Assembly (NCBI RefSeq): GCF_001553345.1
Contig: NZ_KQ960749.1
Location: 1 to 64,000 of the forward strand
Length of the DNA stretch: 64,000 nucleotides
Reading direction: 5' to 3'
DNA from: Veillonella sp. DNF00869
GTDB lineage: Bacteria > Bacillota > Negativicutes > Veillonellales > Veillonellaceae
The translations under genes were made by a program, and so were the position numbers. Of this stretch, positions 1 through 10,303 are shown piece by piece (position 1 is the stretch's first letter; every line of letters begins with the position of its first letter). Below the pieces are notes generated by a model that was given only the letters and a program-made list of their open reading frames with translations, made no database searches and was not told where the DNA came from.

Positions 1-91
1 AACCTAACCACTGTATCAGTTTGCGGAGGAGTGTGTCGTGCTCTTCCCTTTGCCTACCCGTCTAGGAATACCACAAGGCTACATAGCAGAA

Positions 92-874
92 CTATTTTGC
101 GAACCATTTGGAGTAAATTTTTTGATATGTTCCATCTTCACGCATTGCTTTCAAAGCTTCATTAACTTTGTCACGTAATGCTGTGTTAGATTTATTGAAT
201 CCTAATACGAATGGAGGAGCATCTGTGCCTTCTCCTACCAATTTAAGATCTTTATCTGCACCTTGTTTCAAGTAATACATAGCCACTGCTTGGTCAATGA
301 TAGCACCATCAATCGTACCTGCTTGTAATGCCATGAAGATATTGCTATTAGAATCCATTTCTTTTACATCTGTACCAGGGATTGCTTTTGCCATTTCCAC
401 AGGTACTGTACCAATTTGAACCCCTACACGTTTATTAGTAAGGTCGTCCATTTTTTTGATATCCGTATTATCTTTACGAACGATAGTGATGAAACCGCCT
501 TCTTTGAAGTATGGCTCAGAGAATGCTAATGCTTTTTCACGTTCTGGAGTTGCATTAATACCAGCTGCAATCATATCGATATTGCCAGATTGTGTAGCAG
601 GAATCAACGCATCGAATCCCATGCTGACAAACTCTAATTTTAAGCCTAACCGTTTGGCTACTTCTTCACTTAAATCTACATCAAAACCAATATATTTATT
701 AGTATTTTCTTCTGCAAATTCAAATGGAGGGAATGTGGTTTCAGAACCAACTTTCAACACCCCTGCTGTTTGTGTTAACTGTGCTTCTTTTTTATCACTA
801 CCACAACCAGCTAGCAAACCTACACTAAGAACAGCTGTACATAGGATAAGACCTAGTTTTTTCATGCTAATCAT
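92..874 (-). CDS. Amino-acid ABC transporter substrate-binding lipoprotein (family 3)
   Basis: Binds a polar amino acid outside the membrane and delivers it to an ABC permease. The start is the ATG at 874, which follows GGGAGG by 5 bases, giving 260 residues. A short signal peptide ends in the lipobox LLAGC, so the mature protein is a lipoprotein. The mature N-terminus carries the family-3 pattern VGSETTFPPFEF, followed by GFDVDL and the Asp-Met-Ile-Ala region of the second lobe. No permease or ATPase is present on this side of the window; they could lie beyond position 1. The exact ligand (glutamine, cystine or other) cannot be read from sequence. Confidence 0.9.
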   Translation of the reverse strand: MISMKKLGLILCTAVLSVGLLAGCGSDKKEAQLTQTAGVLKVGSETTFPPFEFAEENTNKYIGFDVDLSEEVAKRLGLKLEFVSMGFDALIPATQSGNIDMIAAGINATPEREKALAFSEPYFKEGGFITIVRKDNTDIKKMDDLTNKRVGVQIGTVPVEMAKAIPGTDVKEMDSNSNIFMALQAGTIDGAIIDQAVAMYYLKQGADKDLKLVGEGTDAPPFVLGFNKSNTALRDKVNEALKAMREDGTYQKIYSKWFAK

Positions 875-921
875 AATTACCTCCCAAAATATATTCACTA
901 CTTATGATTATTTATACATAA

Positions 922-949
922 ATTATACCACACAATTATTAAATAGCAA
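922..949 (-). promoter_or_regulatory. Promoter of the binding-protein gene
   Basis: On the minus strand TTGCTA, a 16-base spacer and TATAAT, about 48 bases upstream of the start codon. This is a sigma-70-type match seen directly in the sequence. Confidence 0.6.
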
Positions 950-1043
950 GTATTTTTTATAAAGTTTCTCTTTATAAGTATATCACCATTTTATTTTACT
1001 CTAAAAAAAGATATTTACTATTAATACCATCAAATACATCAAA

Positions 1044-1073
1044 GGGAAGTTGAACAAAACATATCAACTTCCC
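1044..1073 (-). terminator. Hairpin after rpoD, weak terminator
   Basis: A 10-bp perfect stem (GGGAAGTTGA with its complement) lies about 105 bases past the rpoD stop. On the minus strand it is followed only by TTTGATG, so it is a weak intrinsic terminator or an RNA-stabilising hairpin. Confidence 0.4.
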
Positions 1074-1178
1074 CCTAGGTTCATTATTTTAATACGTAAG
1101 ACTATAACAGCATAATTATTTCACAATTAGCTTCAATCCCTACCTACAATACTAACTACTATTACTTAATATTAGGCA

Positions 1179-2417
1179 TTATAAAAAGTCTTTAATTTTA
1201 TCTCGTTTCCCACGATTTCGCAGTTTTGTCAAAGCTTTTCCTTCAATTTGACGAATCCGTTCCCGTGTCACATTAAAGAATTGACCAACTTCTTCCAATG
1301 TACGTGGCTTGCCATCTTTTAAACCAAAGCGTAATTCTAACACTTGTTGTTCTCGATCTGTTAAGCAACTAAATACTTCAACAATTTGTTCTCGCAACAA
1401 AATAAAGCTAGCCGCATCATCTGGAGCTATCGCATCTTTATCTTCTAAGAAATCTCCTAAATGGGAGTCTTCTTCTTCCCCAATTGGCGTTTCTAAAGAG
1501 ACTGGCTCTTGAGAAATTTTTTGAATTTCTCGAACACGCTCCACTGTAATACCCATACCTTCAGCAATTTCTTCTGGACTTGGTTCACGGCCTAAGTCTT
1601 GTAATAATTGACGCTGAATACGTACTAATTTATTAATCGTTTCTACCATATGTACTGGAATTCGAATGGTTCTAGCTTGGTCAGCAATCGCCCTTGTAAT
1701 GGCTTGGCGAATCCACCATGTGGCATAGGTAGAAAATTTATATCCCTTTGTATAGTCAAATTTATCTACTGCTTTAATAAGCCCCAAATTGCCTTCTTGA
1801 ATTAAATCCAAGAACAACATACCACGGCCTACATAGCGTTTTGCAATACTTACTACAAGACGCAAGTTAGCATCAATTAATTTCTGTTTCGCGCTACTAC
1901 CTAAACGAACTTCTTTATAGGTAGCTCCTTCTTGATTACCTGCCTCAATTTGTTGTGCCAAAATGATTTCTTCGTCACCAGATAGCAATGGAACACGTCC
2001 AATTTCTTTTAAATACATACGCACTGGATCATCAATATTCATCCCCTCAGGAATAGATAAATCAAGATTAATCTCTTTTTCTTCATCATCTTCTTCCGTA
2101 GCAATATCGATGTCACTAGTTAAATGTTCCACATCTACATCTACATCTACATCGACATCGACTTCTATATCCTTATCTACTAATTCATCATGTAGATGCA
2201 AGTCACTTTCAGAAGCATGTTCATCGTCAGGAATAACTTCAATATTTAAATTATTAAATGTTGCATACATACTATCAAGCTGCTCTGCTGTTACTCCCAT
2301 TTGTTCTGAAAGTGCATCAGAAATTTTCTTAGCTGTAATGACGCCTTCTCGTTTCGCATCTTCTAATAAAACCGCGATAATTTCTTGCACTTGCGATTCT
2401 TTTTTCTTCTTTGCCAC
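1179..2417 (-). CDS. rpoD: Primary RNA polymerase sigma factor RpoD
   Basis: Directs RNA polymerase to housekeeping promoters. The start is GTG at 2417 with AAAGGAAG six bases upstream; 412 residues. Residues 1-50 look like region 1.1. An acidic linker (about 65-125) includes five Asp-Val pairs in a row. Region 2 contains [14 protein letters not shown] ([10 protein letters not shown]), [10 protein letters not shown] and the aromatic [10 protein letters not shown] melting segment. Region 4 ends with the [12 protein letters not shown] recognition helix. It follows dnaG by 21 bases, the classic macromolecular-synthesis pairing, here without rpsU. Identification is secure. Confidence 0.98.
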   Translation of the reverse strand: MAKKKKESQVQEIIAVLLEDAKREGVITAKKISDALSEQMGVTAEQLDSMYATFNNLNIEVIPDDEHASESDLHLHDELVDKDIEVDVDVDVDVDVEHLTSDIDIATEEDDEEKEINLDLSIPEGMNIDDPVRMYLKEIGRVPLLSGDEEIILAQQIEAGNQEGATYKEVRLGSSAKQKLIDANLRLVVSIAKRYVGRGMLFLDLIQEGNLGLIKAVDKFDYTKGYKFSTYATWWIRQAITRAIADQARTIRIPVHMVETINKLVRIQRQLLQDLGREPSPEEIAEGMGITVERVREIQKISQEPVSLETPIGEEEDSHLGDFLEDKDAIAPDDAASFILLREQIVEVFSCLTDREQQVLELRFGLKDGKPRTLEEVGQFFNVTRERIRQIEGKALTKLRNRGKRDKIKDFL

Positions 2418-2438
2418 TGTGCTCTTCCTTTCACTACA

Positions 2439-4202
2439 TCAAGACCACTGTTTAATCAATTCTTGTAAATCCTGACACATTCGTAACTCTTCTATAAATC
2501 TAGGATCATTAGCTCTACTTAATTGGTCTGCCAATCGACTATGTTCCTTATATTGATTGCGAAGGGATTTTAATCGCACACTTCGAATTAAATTGTGCAA
2601 TAATTCCTCATTCATTTCACGGTCAATTAAGACCGACCATTTGCCAAACATATGCCAAGATTCTGCATCTAAAGCTCCTTCTAAAAGGATGTCCGACAAT
2701 GTTTCACCTCTAGTTACCAAGTCACCAATCTTTTCATAATAGACGCGATACATAGGATGCGATATATCTTCTACTCCTATATATTGGCTCACTAAGGTAT
2801 AAATAGTATTATCCTTACCTACCCAGTACAGCAATTCTTCTTCATCTGTGAAATGTTCCTTAGGCACATTAAGATCCTGCTGTTTTAATTCTATATTTCC
2901 TTGTCGAAGAAACTGTCTAAAGTAAGTAATAATGGTACTCACATCTAACCATAAAGGTAATGCCATAGCTTTTAAATATTCATCACGTCGCACTTGACTT
3001 TCATGGCCCGCAATAAAGGGGAACATATCTCCCAAAACAGATCGCTTTCCTTCTACCGAATTAGTATCGTGACGACGTAAGCTTTCATTTAGTAAAAACT
3101 CAAAATCTCTTGGCGATGTATCCACCAATTCTTGCCATGCTTCAGAACCGTGATTTTTGATAAAATCATCTGGATCCTTTCCATCAGGCATAGATACTAC
3201 CTTAACAGAAAATTCTGTATTTTGCAATAATTCGATAGCACGCTTAGCCGCTGTACGACCAGCTCCGTCCATATCATAGGCAAGAACAACTTCCTCTGCT
3301 TGACGCATTAATAGCCTACCATGGTCTTTCGTATAGGCCGTACCCAACGATGCCACTACATTCGTAATGCCTGCATTATGACAACTCAGTACATCCATAT
3401 ACCCCTCTACAAGGACTGCTTGTTTCTTTTCACGAATGCTACGGTAGGATTGATAAAAGGCAAATAATAAATGTCCTTTATTAAATATTTCCGTTTCTGG
3501 GGAGTTCAAATATTTCGGATTACTGTCGTCAAGAACACGACCACCGAAGCCTAACACACGCCCCTTTCCATCCATGATAGGAAACATCACACGTTTTCTA
3601 AAATAATCGTATATTTTACCTTGCTCATTTTTACGGCATAGCCCTAACTCTAATAACAAATTAGGGTCCACTCCACGTCCAATAAAGGCACTGTATAACT
3701 TATCCCATCCATCTGGAGCAAAACCTAAGCGAAACTTTGTTATAGTCTCCATGGATAGACCTCGTTTTAGCAAATAGTCTAAACCCTGTTTTCCTAACTC
3801 TGTTTTTACTAAACAATTATGAAAGAAATTTGTAGCTAGTTCATTCACTTCATACATAGATTCCATACGGGCCATACGTTTTCGTTCTGCTGATGATACG
3901 GTCCGCTCTGGCAAAGCAATGTTAGCACGATTAGCTAATCTTTCTATCGCTTCTGGAAACGTTAAATTATCATATTTCATTAAAAAACTGATAACATTCC
4001 CCGATTCTCGGCAACCAAAACAATAAAAAAAGCCCTTTTCAGGGGTCACGCTAAAAGAAGGTGTCTTTTCATTATGAAATGGACAACAACCCCAATAGTT
4101 TTTCCCTTTCTTCTTTAATGGAATATGCTCAGAAATGACAGACACAATGTCATTGGCATCTTTGACTTGTTCAATTATATCATCATCAAAAAACTTGCTC
4201 AT
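2439..4202 (-). CDS. dnaG: DNA primase DnaG
   Basis: Makes RNA primers for chromosome replication. The ATG at 4202 follows AGGAGA by five bases; 587 residues. The N-terminal zinc-binding domain shows the Cys-x2-His ... Cys-x2-Cys pattern (CPFHNEKTPSFS then FYCFGC). The catalytic core follows, with the TOPRIM motif VLVEGYMDVL near residue 265 and the acidic pair AYDMDGAG near 310. The C-terminal third is the divergent helicase-binding region. First gene of the dnaG-rpoD pair. Confidence 0.97.
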   Translation of the reverse strand: MSKFFDDDIIEQVKDANDIVSVISEHIPLKKKGKNYWGCCPFHNEKTPSFSVTPEKGFFYCFGCRESGNVISFLMKYDNLTFPEAIERLANRANIALPERTVSSAERKRMARMESMYEVNELATNFFHNCLVKTELGKQGLDYLLKRGLSMETITKFRLGFAPDGWDKLYSAFIGRGVDPNLLLELGLCRKNEQGKIYDYFRKRVMFPIMDGKGRVLGFGGRVLDDSNPKYLNSPETEIFNKGHLLFAFYQSYRSIREKKQAVLVEGYMDVLSCHNAGITNVVASLGTAYTKDHGRLLMRQAEEVVLAYDMDGAGRTAAKRAIELLQNTEFSVKVVSMPDGKDPDDFIKNHGSEAWQELVDTSPRDFEFLLNESLRRHDTNSVEGKRSVLGDMFPFIAGHESQVRRDEYLKAMALPLWLDVSTIITYFRQFLRQGNIELKQQDLNVPKEHFTDEEELLYWVGKDNTIYTLVSQYIGVEDISHPMYRVYYEKIGDLVTRGETLSDILLEGALDAESWHMFGKWSVLIDREMNEELLHNLIRSVRLKSLRNQYKEHSRLADQLSRANDPRFIEELRMCQDLQELIKQWS

Positions 4203-4324
4203 GTCATTCTCCTAAGCTATGCACTACAGTGTATTTACTAAAAAGTATAAATTATATATACGTTCTCTATCTATACTATTCTACACAAATAAAAAAACTC
4301 CTACTTACAGATACTTTCTTTTTC

Positions 4325-4359
4325 TTCACACTATATATGCAATTCATATATAGTGTGAA
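4325..4359. repeat. Perfect 15-bp inverted repeat
   Basis: Arms 4325-4339 and 4345-4359 are exact complements with a 5-base loop; T-rich sequence precedes and A-rich sequence follows on the plus strand. It lies between the rny terminator and the dnaG start, so it could be a second terminator element or a protein-binding dyad. Confidence 0.6.
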
Positions 4360-4391
4360 AAAAAAGAAGTTAGAGCAGCCAAAGGCTGCTC
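4354..4391 (-). terminator. rny terminator
   Basis: Minus-strand stem GAGCAGCC/GGCTGCTC with a 3-base loop (4373-4391), followed by TAACTTC and then eight T. It lies 17 bases past the rny stop. Confidence 0.65.
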
Positions 4392-4407
4392 CAACCACTT
4401 ATGTAGA

Positions 4408-5955
4408 CTATTTTTTCGCGTAATCTACGACTCGTGTTTCACGAATAACCACAACTTTAATTTGTCCTGGATATTCTAATTCATTTTCGATTCGTTTAAT
4501 GATGTCACGTACCAACAAGTTCGCTTCCACATCATCCACTTTATCTGGTTTTACCATAACGCGAATCTCTCGACCTGCTTGGATAGCAAAGCATTTTTCA
4601 ACGCCTTCAAAAGATTCAGCGATTTCTTCCAACTTAGATAATCGTTTTAAATAATTTTCTAATGTTTCGCGTCTAGCTCCTGGTCGTGCTGCAGAAATAG
4701 CATCTGCTGCCGCTACCAATACAGCCTCTACAGATTTAAACTCTTCATCACCATGATGAGCGCCAATACAATTTTGTACCAATGCGCTTTCATGATATTT
4801 TTTAGCAAGATCTACGCCAATTTCCACGTGAGATCCTTCAATTTCATGTGTTAAGGCTTTGCCTAAATCATGTAATAAACCGCCTCGTTTAGCCAGTACT
4901 ACATCGCAGCCTAATTCCGCTGCCATCATACCTGCTAAATGAGATACTTCTACAGAATGTTTTAGTACATTCTGTCCATAACTAGTACGATATTTTAGTC
5001 TACCTAAAATACGAATCACTTCTGGATGTAAGCCATGTACATCTGCTTCAAAAGTAGCTTGCTCGCCCGCTTCTTTTATAGTTGTTTCCACCTCACGGCG
5101 TGCTTTTTCAACCATTTCCTCGATACGAGCTGGATGGATACGTCCATCTACAATGAGTTTTTCTAAGGCAATTCGTGCTACTTCGCGACGAATTGGATCA
5201 AATCCGGATAAAATAACTGCTTCTGGTGTATCATCAATAATTAAGTCGATACCCGTTAGCGTTTCTAAAGCGCGAATATTACGGCCTTCACGACCGATAA
5301 TACGGCCTTTCATCTCATCATTTGGCAATGTCACCACAGACACTGTAGATTCTGCTACATGGTCAGCTGCACATCGTTGAATGGCCATAGAAATAATTTC
5401 TCTGGCATTCTTTTCCGCCTCTTCTTTTGCTTGTTGCTCAAGATCTTTAAGCATCACAGCAGTGTCGTGACGAATCTCTTGTTCTACTTTTGTCAATAAA
5501 ATTTGTTTTGCTTCATCAAAGGTTAAGCTAGAAATTCGTTCTAACTCTTCCATTTGTTGTTGATGCAATACCTCAATTTTTTCTTCCGCTTTTTCTAGAT
5601 TGCGTTCCTTGTGGTGCAAGGACTCCTCTTTGCGTTCAATACTGTCTAGTTTTTTGTCTAATTGCTCTTCTTTTTGTAAAATCCGTCGTTCAAGACGTTG
5701 TAATTCATTACGTCTATCCCGATTTTCTTTATCAACATCAGCACGCAATTTATGAATTTCTTCTTTTGCTTCCAGTAACGCTTCTTTTTTCTTAGACTCC
5801 GCTAAGCGCTCGCCATCAGCAACAATACGTGCAGCTTCTGTTTCCGCTTTGTTTAGCTTACCTTCTGCAATATTGCGACGCAATAAATAGCCTACTCCAA
5901 GACCAATTAATACCATGACTACGGCAATAATGCTGTATTCTAAAATCGTGTTCAC
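4408..5955 (-). CDS. rny: Ribonuclease Y, membrane-anchored endoribonuclease
   Basis: Initiates mRNA decay at the membrane. An N-terminal membrane helix ([19 protein letters not shown]) is followed by a long charged coiled coil (about 25-190), a KH domain ([15 protein letters not shown]) and an HD domain with [10 protein letters not shown] and LLHDLGKA. The start is uncertain. I use GTG at 5955 (515 residues, near the usual 520). However, a full GGAGGTGA ribosome site overlaps that GTG and is ideally spaced for an ATT codon at 5946. An ATG at about 5994 would lie inside a terminator-like hairpin. It has its own promoter downstream of recX. Confidence 0.93.
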   Translation of the reverse strand: MNTILEYSIIAVVMVLIGLGVGYLLRRNIAEGKLNKAETEAARIVADGERLAESKKKEALLEAKEEIHKLRADVDKENRDRRNELQRLERRILQKEEQLDKKLDSIERKEESLHHKERNLEKAEEKIEVLHQQQMEELERISSLTFDEAKQILLTKVEQEIRHDTAVMLKDLEQQAKEEAEKNAREIISMAIQRCAADHVAESTVSVVTLPNDEMKGRIIGREGRNIRALETLTGIDLIIDDTPEAVILSGFDPIRREVARIALEKLIVDGRIHPARIEEMVEKARREVETTIKEAGEQATFEADVHGLHPEVIRILGRLKYRTSYGQNVLKHSVEVSHLAGMMAAELGCDVVLAKRGGLLHDLGKALTHEIEGSHVEIGVDLAKKYHESALVQNCIGAHHGDEEFKSVEAVLVAAADAISAARPGARRETLENYLKRLSKLEEIAESFEGVEKCFAIQAGREIRVMVKPDKVDDVEANLLVRDIIKRIENELEYPGQIKVVVIRETRVVDYAKK

Positions 5956-5969
5956 CTCCCACTTGCATA

Positions 5970-6004
5970 AAAAAAGGAGAAGTCGATACATCCGCTTCCC
6001 CGGT
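5970..6004 (-). promoter_or_regulatory. Terminator-like attenuator in the rny leader
   Basis: On the minus strand GGGGAAG pairs with CTTCTCC (one G-U), with a further small inner pairing, and is followed directly by seven T. It lies between the rny promoter and its start codon, so it would act as a premature terminator in the leader. Confidence 0.55.
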
Positions 6005-6058
6005 TTCTCGCCCATTTTGCTTTTAAATTTTATTTTGCTTATTATTAAGGCTATTTTA

Positions 6059-6087
6059 ATTTTAGTTCATACACCGTGGAATGTCAA
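6059..6087 (-). promoter_or_regulatory. rny promoter
   Basis: Minus strand TTGACA, 17-base spacer, TAAAAT; begins just after the recX terminator hairpin. Predicted leader of about 95 bases. Confidence 0.65.
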
Positions 6088-6091
6088 GACA

Positions 6092-6113
6092 AAGCCCCTA
6101 CTCTAAGTAGGGG
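6092..6113 (-). terminator. Hairpin at the end of recX
   Basis: GCCCCTACT and AGTAGGGGC form a 9-bp GC-rich stem with a 3-base loop overlapping the last codons of recX. The following tract TTTGTCTTG is short of T, so termination may be partial. Confidence 0.5.
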
Positions 6114-6601
6114 CCCCATTCATAACAGATAGATTGAATTGTGCTCACAGCGAATCCACGATTCTTCAAAAAATAAATTATTTTTTTCTTGCTAAACTTA
6201 TCTTCTTCACCCTCTTCGATAGCTGCTAACCGCTCCTCATCGGATATGTGAAATCGTTGCTCTAATAGTTTTACCGCTACCGACCATTCATCATAGTCAT
6301 CTAATACATAAGATACAGTAAGACCTCGTTCGCGCATTTTTTCACGAATGTAATAGGTACTATGCTTTTCTGCCTCCATATAGGCACGCAACGCTTCTTC
6401 CGACAATTCTTCATCGTCTAAGTACGATAAGGATAGAAGTTTTTCTTCTACATCGTGTATTAACTCACTAGGCACAGACCGTTGAGACAATTTACGCCGT
6501 AGCTCTAAGGTACTTAAGGACCGTGGTCCTAATAAGCGCAAAGCTTGCTCCATAGCTGATGCAAATGTCCACTCCTCTTCTTTCGATGTACGAAATACCA
6601 T
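6098..6601 (-). CDS. recX: RecX regulator of RecA
   Basis: Small helical protein that modulates RecA filaments. 167 residues, built of three-helix repeats (for example LRRKLSQRSVP, IREKMRERGL, KKIIYFLKNRGF) typical of RecX. Its ATG overlaps the recA stop (TAATG at 6601), so translation is probably coupled to recA. Family length is usually 150-270 residues. Confidence 0.9.
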   Translation of the reverse strand: MVFRTSKEEEWTFASAMEQALRLLGPRSLSTLELRRKLSQRSVPSELIHDVEEKLLSLSYLDDEELSEEALRAYMEAEKHSTYYIREKMRERGLTVSYVLDDYDEWSVAVKLLEQRFHISDEERLAAIEEGEEDKFSKKKIIYFLKNRGFAVSTIQSICYEWGPYLE

Positions 6602-7710
6602 TATTCCATATCCACAGTTTCAGTAGTTGCTACTTCATCCACTTCTTCATCATGACCAAGTACATTCAATGGTTCTGCTGCTAATGTATCACGAATGATA
6701 GCATCAATTTCTTGAGCAATTTGAGGGTTTTCCTTCAAGAATACTTTGGCAGCCTCTTTACCTTGACCCATACGCTCTCCATTATAGGAATACCAAGCAC
6801 CAGACTTTTTGATCACTTCAATATTCGCACCGATGTCAATTAAGGTACCTTCATAAGAAACACCTTCCCCAAACATCAAATCAAATTCTGCTACTTTGAA
6901 TGGAGGGGCTACTTTATTTTTCACAACTTTTACTTTTGTACGGTTACCGACATGTTCTTTAGCAGAAGTCAACGCTTCCCCTTTGCGTACATCTAAACGA
7001 ATCGTAGAGTAGAATTTTAAAGCACGGCCACCTGTAGTTGTTTCTGGGTTACCAAACATAACGCCCACTTTTTCACGCAATTGGTTAATAAAGATAATAA
7101 CTGTTCTAGTTTTACTGATGGAGCTTGTTAATTTACGTAATGCTTTACTCATCAAACGCGCATGTACCCCAACGTGAGCATCTGTCATTTCACCATCAAT
7201 CTCTACTTTAGGTGTTAAGGCCGCTACGGAGTCCACAACGATTAAGTCTACTGCCCCAGAGCGAACCAAAGCCTCTGTAATTTCTAAGCCTTGTTCACCA
7301 TTATCTGGTTGGGAAATCAACAAGCTATTGATGTCTACGCCTAATTTTTTCGCATATACAGGGTCTAAGGCATGTTCCGCATCGATGAAGGCAACAACGC
7401 CACCATTACGTTGTGCTTCTGCTGCTGCATGTAAAGCCACCGTAGTTTTACCAGAAGATTCTGGTCCATAAATTTCAATAATACGGCCCCGTGGAAACCC
7501 ACCTACACCAACTGCCAAATCCAAGGCCAATACGCCTGTAGAAATGACTTCAATGTTCATTTTATCCGCCGCTTCACCCATGCGCATGATCGCGCCTTGA
7601 CCAAAGTCTTTTTCAATTTGTTTTAAAGCCCCTTCTAAAGCTCTCATACGATCTTCTTGAGATCCGCTTTTCATATCAATTGCTGCTTCTTTTGCTTTAT
7701 CCTTTGCCAT
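6601..7710 (-). CDS. recA: Recombinase RecA
   Basis: Catalyses strand exchange and triggers LexA cleavage. 369 residues. The Walker A motif GPESSGKTT lies at about 80-88, Walker B as [10 protein letters not shown], and the L2 loop region around [10 protein letters not shown] and GNPETTTGG. An acidic C-terminal tail follows. It starts with ATG at 7710, four bases past cinA, preceded by AGAAAGGT. No clear LexA box is visible because there is no separate promoter here. Confidence 0.99.
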   Translation of the reverse strand: MAKDKAKEAAIDMKSGSQEDRMRALEGALKQIEKDFGQGAIMRMGEAADKMNIEVISTGVLALDLAVGVGGFPRGRIIEIYGPESSGKTTVALHAAAEAQRNGGVVAFIDAEHALDPVYAKKLGVDINSLLISQPDNGEQGLEITEALVRSGAVDLIVVDSVAALTPKVEIDGEMTDAHVGVHARLMSKALRKLTSSISKTRTVIIFINQLREKVGVMFGNPETTTGGRALKFYSTIRLDVRKGEALTSAKEHVGNRTKVKVVKNKVAPPFKVAEFDLMFGEGVSYEGTLIDIGANIEVIKKSGAWYSYNGERMGQGKEAAKVFLKENPQIAQEIDAIIRDTLAAEPLNVLGHDEEVDEVATTETVDME

Positions 7711-7714
7711 TGTT

Positions 7715-8950
7715 CTACCTTTCTATTAATTCTTTATATACATATTGAATCGCTCGTTCCGCTACACTCTTACGGATACTAGTACGATCCCCTATAAATA
7801 TCTCTTTATATACAGTTATTCTTCGTGGTGTACCTATACCAATATATACAAGACCTACTGGTTTTTCTTGACTGCCACCACCTGGACCTGCTATCCCTGT
7901 GGTCGCAATGGCATAGTCTGTACGTAATACACGAAATACACCTTCTACCATTTCCTTAGCTGTTTCTTCACTGACAGCACCATATGTTGCCAATGTCTCT
8001 GGTGATACACCTAATACTTGTTCTTTCACCGCATTTGCATAGGAAATAATACCACCCTGATAATATCCACTGCTACCACCTAAGTCAGTCAACATTTTTC
8101 CTACTAGGCCACCTGTACAAGATTCAGCCGTCCCTATGGTAACACCTGTTGTTAGAGCCACCTTGTGAAAGTCTTCCAACACCGATGCATCTAAACTACG
8201 GATATCTTCCAAGCGTTCTAATAGGATAGACCTCCATGGACCTAATTTCTCCTGACAGTCTACTTTTGATTCGCCTTTTGCAGTTAAGCGAATTTCAATG
8301 TATCCTGGTTTGATCAATAATGCTATAGTTGGGTTCTGCTGATTCTGAATCAAGTCTTGCAATAGAGTCTCTAGTTGCATTTCACGATATCCATACACAG
8401 CATACCGTTCAGAATAAATCATCCCTTGCTGTCCAAAACGTTGCTCTAAAAAGGGGGTCACACTTTCTATAAAAGTTCCTTGTAATTCTGATGGAGGACC
8501 TGGTAACAATACATATACCGTATCATCCTGTTCCACTACCACTGCCGGTGCCACACCTACTGGATTATGTAGTACCTTTGCCCCTTCTGGCAAATACCGA
8601 TCTCGGTCAGATGCGTAAGGTTTCACCCGTCCTTGTTTCTCATAAAAAGAATCTACCTCACGACCTGCTTCTTCGTGAAATACCAAAGGTAATCCTAGCG
8701 CATCTGCCAAGGATTTTCTAGTTATGTCTCCTTGGGTAGCACCTAAGCCTCCAGAACTGATCACAATATCTGCTCGCTTCCCTGCTCGTTGAAATACCTC
8801 TTTCATACGCTCAGGATTATCCCCCACCGTCGTTTGATATGTCACAGAATAGCCTCGATTGTTCAGTTCTTCGCTGAGCCATTTCACATTTGTATTGACA
8901 ATATGTCCTAGTAATAATTCTGATCCTGTAGAGATTAATTCTACGATCAT
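7715..8950 (-). CDS. cinA: CinA: competence/damage-inducible protein with nicotinamide-nucleotide amidase domain
   Basis: The N-terminal MoCF-like domain ([24 protein letters not shown]) is associated with ADP-ribose pyrophosphatase activity, and the C-terminal domain ([22 protein letters not shown]) with NMN deamidase, which recycles pyridine nucleotides. 411 residues, full length. The cinA-recA order is conserved in many Firmicutes. It follows rimO by 12 bases. Confidence 0.93.
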   Translation of the reverse strand: MIVELISTGSELLLGHIVNTNVKWLSEELNNRGYSVTYQTTVGDNPERMKEVFQRAGKRADIVISSGGLGATQGDITRKSLADALGLPLVFHEEAGREVDSFYEKQGRVKPYASDRDRYLPEGAKVLHNPVGVAPAVVVEQDDTVYVLLPGPPSELQGTFIESVTPFLEQRFGQQGMIYSERYAVYGYREMQLETLLQDLIQNQQNPTIALLIKPGYIEIRLTAKGESKVDCQEKLGPWRSILLERLEDIRSLDASVLEDFHKVALTTGVTIGTAESCTGGLVGKMLTDLGGSSGYYQGGIISYANAVKEQVLGVSPETLATYGAVSEETAKEMVEGVFRVLRTDYAIATTGIAGPGGGSQEKPVGLVYIGIGTPRRITVYKEIFIGDRTSIRKSVAERAIQYVYKELIER

Positions 8951-8962
8951 GCTATCACCATC

Positions 8963-10303
8963 CTATATAGTTTCTACTACCACGTCATAAGCGAAACCTT
9001 GTGATACTTTTACAGTCACAATATCGCCTTCAGAAAGTCCTGTTACATCTTCTACATACATGTTACCATCTACATCTGGAGCCTGCATTTGCAAACGTCC
9101 ACGAGCCAAAAATTTTCCCGGCTCTACTTCATCGATAGCTTCAATTAGGCCTTGATGGATCGTTCCCTCTAGATCACGATTATGTTCCTCTGAAACTTGT
9201 GCTTGAATAGCCATTAATGTATGGTATCGTTCTTCTTTCACTTCTTCAGGAATTTGGTCATCCATCAGACCTGCTGGTGTACCATCCTCTTGAGAGTACG
9301 TAAATACACCCATGTGATCAAATCGAATATCTTTGACAAAATCTGCCAATTCTTGGAATTGTTCTTCTGTTTCTCCAGGGAAGCCTACAATAAGGGATGT
9401 GCGCAATGTAATATGCTCGCTGCGATTGCGGATTTTATGCAACAAGGCTACAATATTTTCTCGCGTATCCTTACGGTTCATACGTTGTAACACAGTATTA
9501 TTAATATGTTGTAGCGGCATATCGATATACTTGCACACCTTTGGTTCTGTCATGATTGTTTCTAGCAATTCATCAGAGAAGTGTTTTGGATACAAGTACA
9601 ACATGCGAATCCATTCGATACCTTCAATCTTCGCCAATCGTTTCAATAACTCTGAAAGTAACGGTGTACCATTGTTCAAATCTGCGCCATAGTAGGTAGT
9701 ATCTTGGGCAATTAATACTACTTCTTTCACACCTGCTTCTGCAAGCTGTTGTACTTCTCGTTCAATAGACTCCATAGATCGACTGCGATAGGCCCCACGT
9801 ACTTTTGGAATGATACAGAATGTACATCCATTATTACATCCTTCAGAAATTTTTACATATGCACTATAGTCTGGTGTCGTCATCATCCGTGGCATGCCTT
9901 CATCATACATATTTGTCATACTATCCATGATACAAATACGTTGACCTTGTTGAATGGCCTCCACAGCTTCCATGATACGATTCCAAGATCCTGTTCCAAT
10001 GAGGGCATCAATTTCTGGAATTTCAGTAAACAATTCTTCTTGGTATTGCTGACTTAAACAGCCCGCTACGATAAGACCTTTACAGTCTCCATATTGTTTA
10101 TATTGACCAGCCTCTAATATAGTATTGATCGATTCTTCTTTTGCTTTCTCGATAAATGTGCATGTGTTGATAATAATAATTTCTGCTTTTTCTAACTCTT
10201 CTGTAATTTCATAGCCATTATCTTGTAAAGCTCCTAACATCACCTCTGTATCCACCAAATTCTTGGCGCAACCTAAACTAATATAACCTAACAACTTACT
10301 CAT
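8963..10303 (-). CDS. rimO: Ribosomal protein S12 methylthiotransferase RimO
   Basis: Radical SAM enzyme that methylthiolates an aspartate of ribosomal protein S12. 446 residues. The N-terminal MTTase domain has the cluster cysteines in GCAKN, NTCTF and GCLSQ. The radical SAM motif CNNGCTFC is near residue 155, and a TRAM domain is at the end. RimO rather than MiaB is supported by the N-terminal SLGCAKNLVDTE signature. Its ATG overlaps the stop of the upstream binding-protein gene (ATGA). Confidence 0.94.
   Translation of the reverse strand: MSKLLGYISLGCAKNLVDTEVMLGALQDNGYEITEELEKAEIIIINTCTFIEKAKEESINTILEAGQYKQYGDCKGLIVAGCLSQQYQEELFTEIPEIDALIGTGSWNRIMEAVEAIQQGQRICIMDSMTNMYDEGMPRMMTTPDYSAYVKISEGCNNGCTFCIIPKVRGAYRSRSMESIEREVQQLAEAGVKEVVLIAQDTTYYGADLNNGTPLLSELLKRLAKIEGIEWIRMLYLYPKHFSDELLETIMTEPKVCKYIDMPLQHINNTVLQRMNRKDTRENIVALLHKIRNRSEHITLRTSLIVGFPGETEEQFQELADFVKDIRFDHMGVFTYSQEDGTPAGLMDDQIPEEVKEERYHTLMAIQAQVSEEHNRDLEGTIHQGLIEAIDEVEPGKFLARGRLQMQAPDVDGNMYVEDVTGLSEGDIVTVKVSQGFAYDVVVETI

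Noticed and set aside
1..91. Structured RNA at the window edge
   Set aside because: GC-richer than its surroundings and non-coding in appearance, but I could not match it to RNase P, tmRNA, SRP RNA or a tRNA, and it is cut by the window start.
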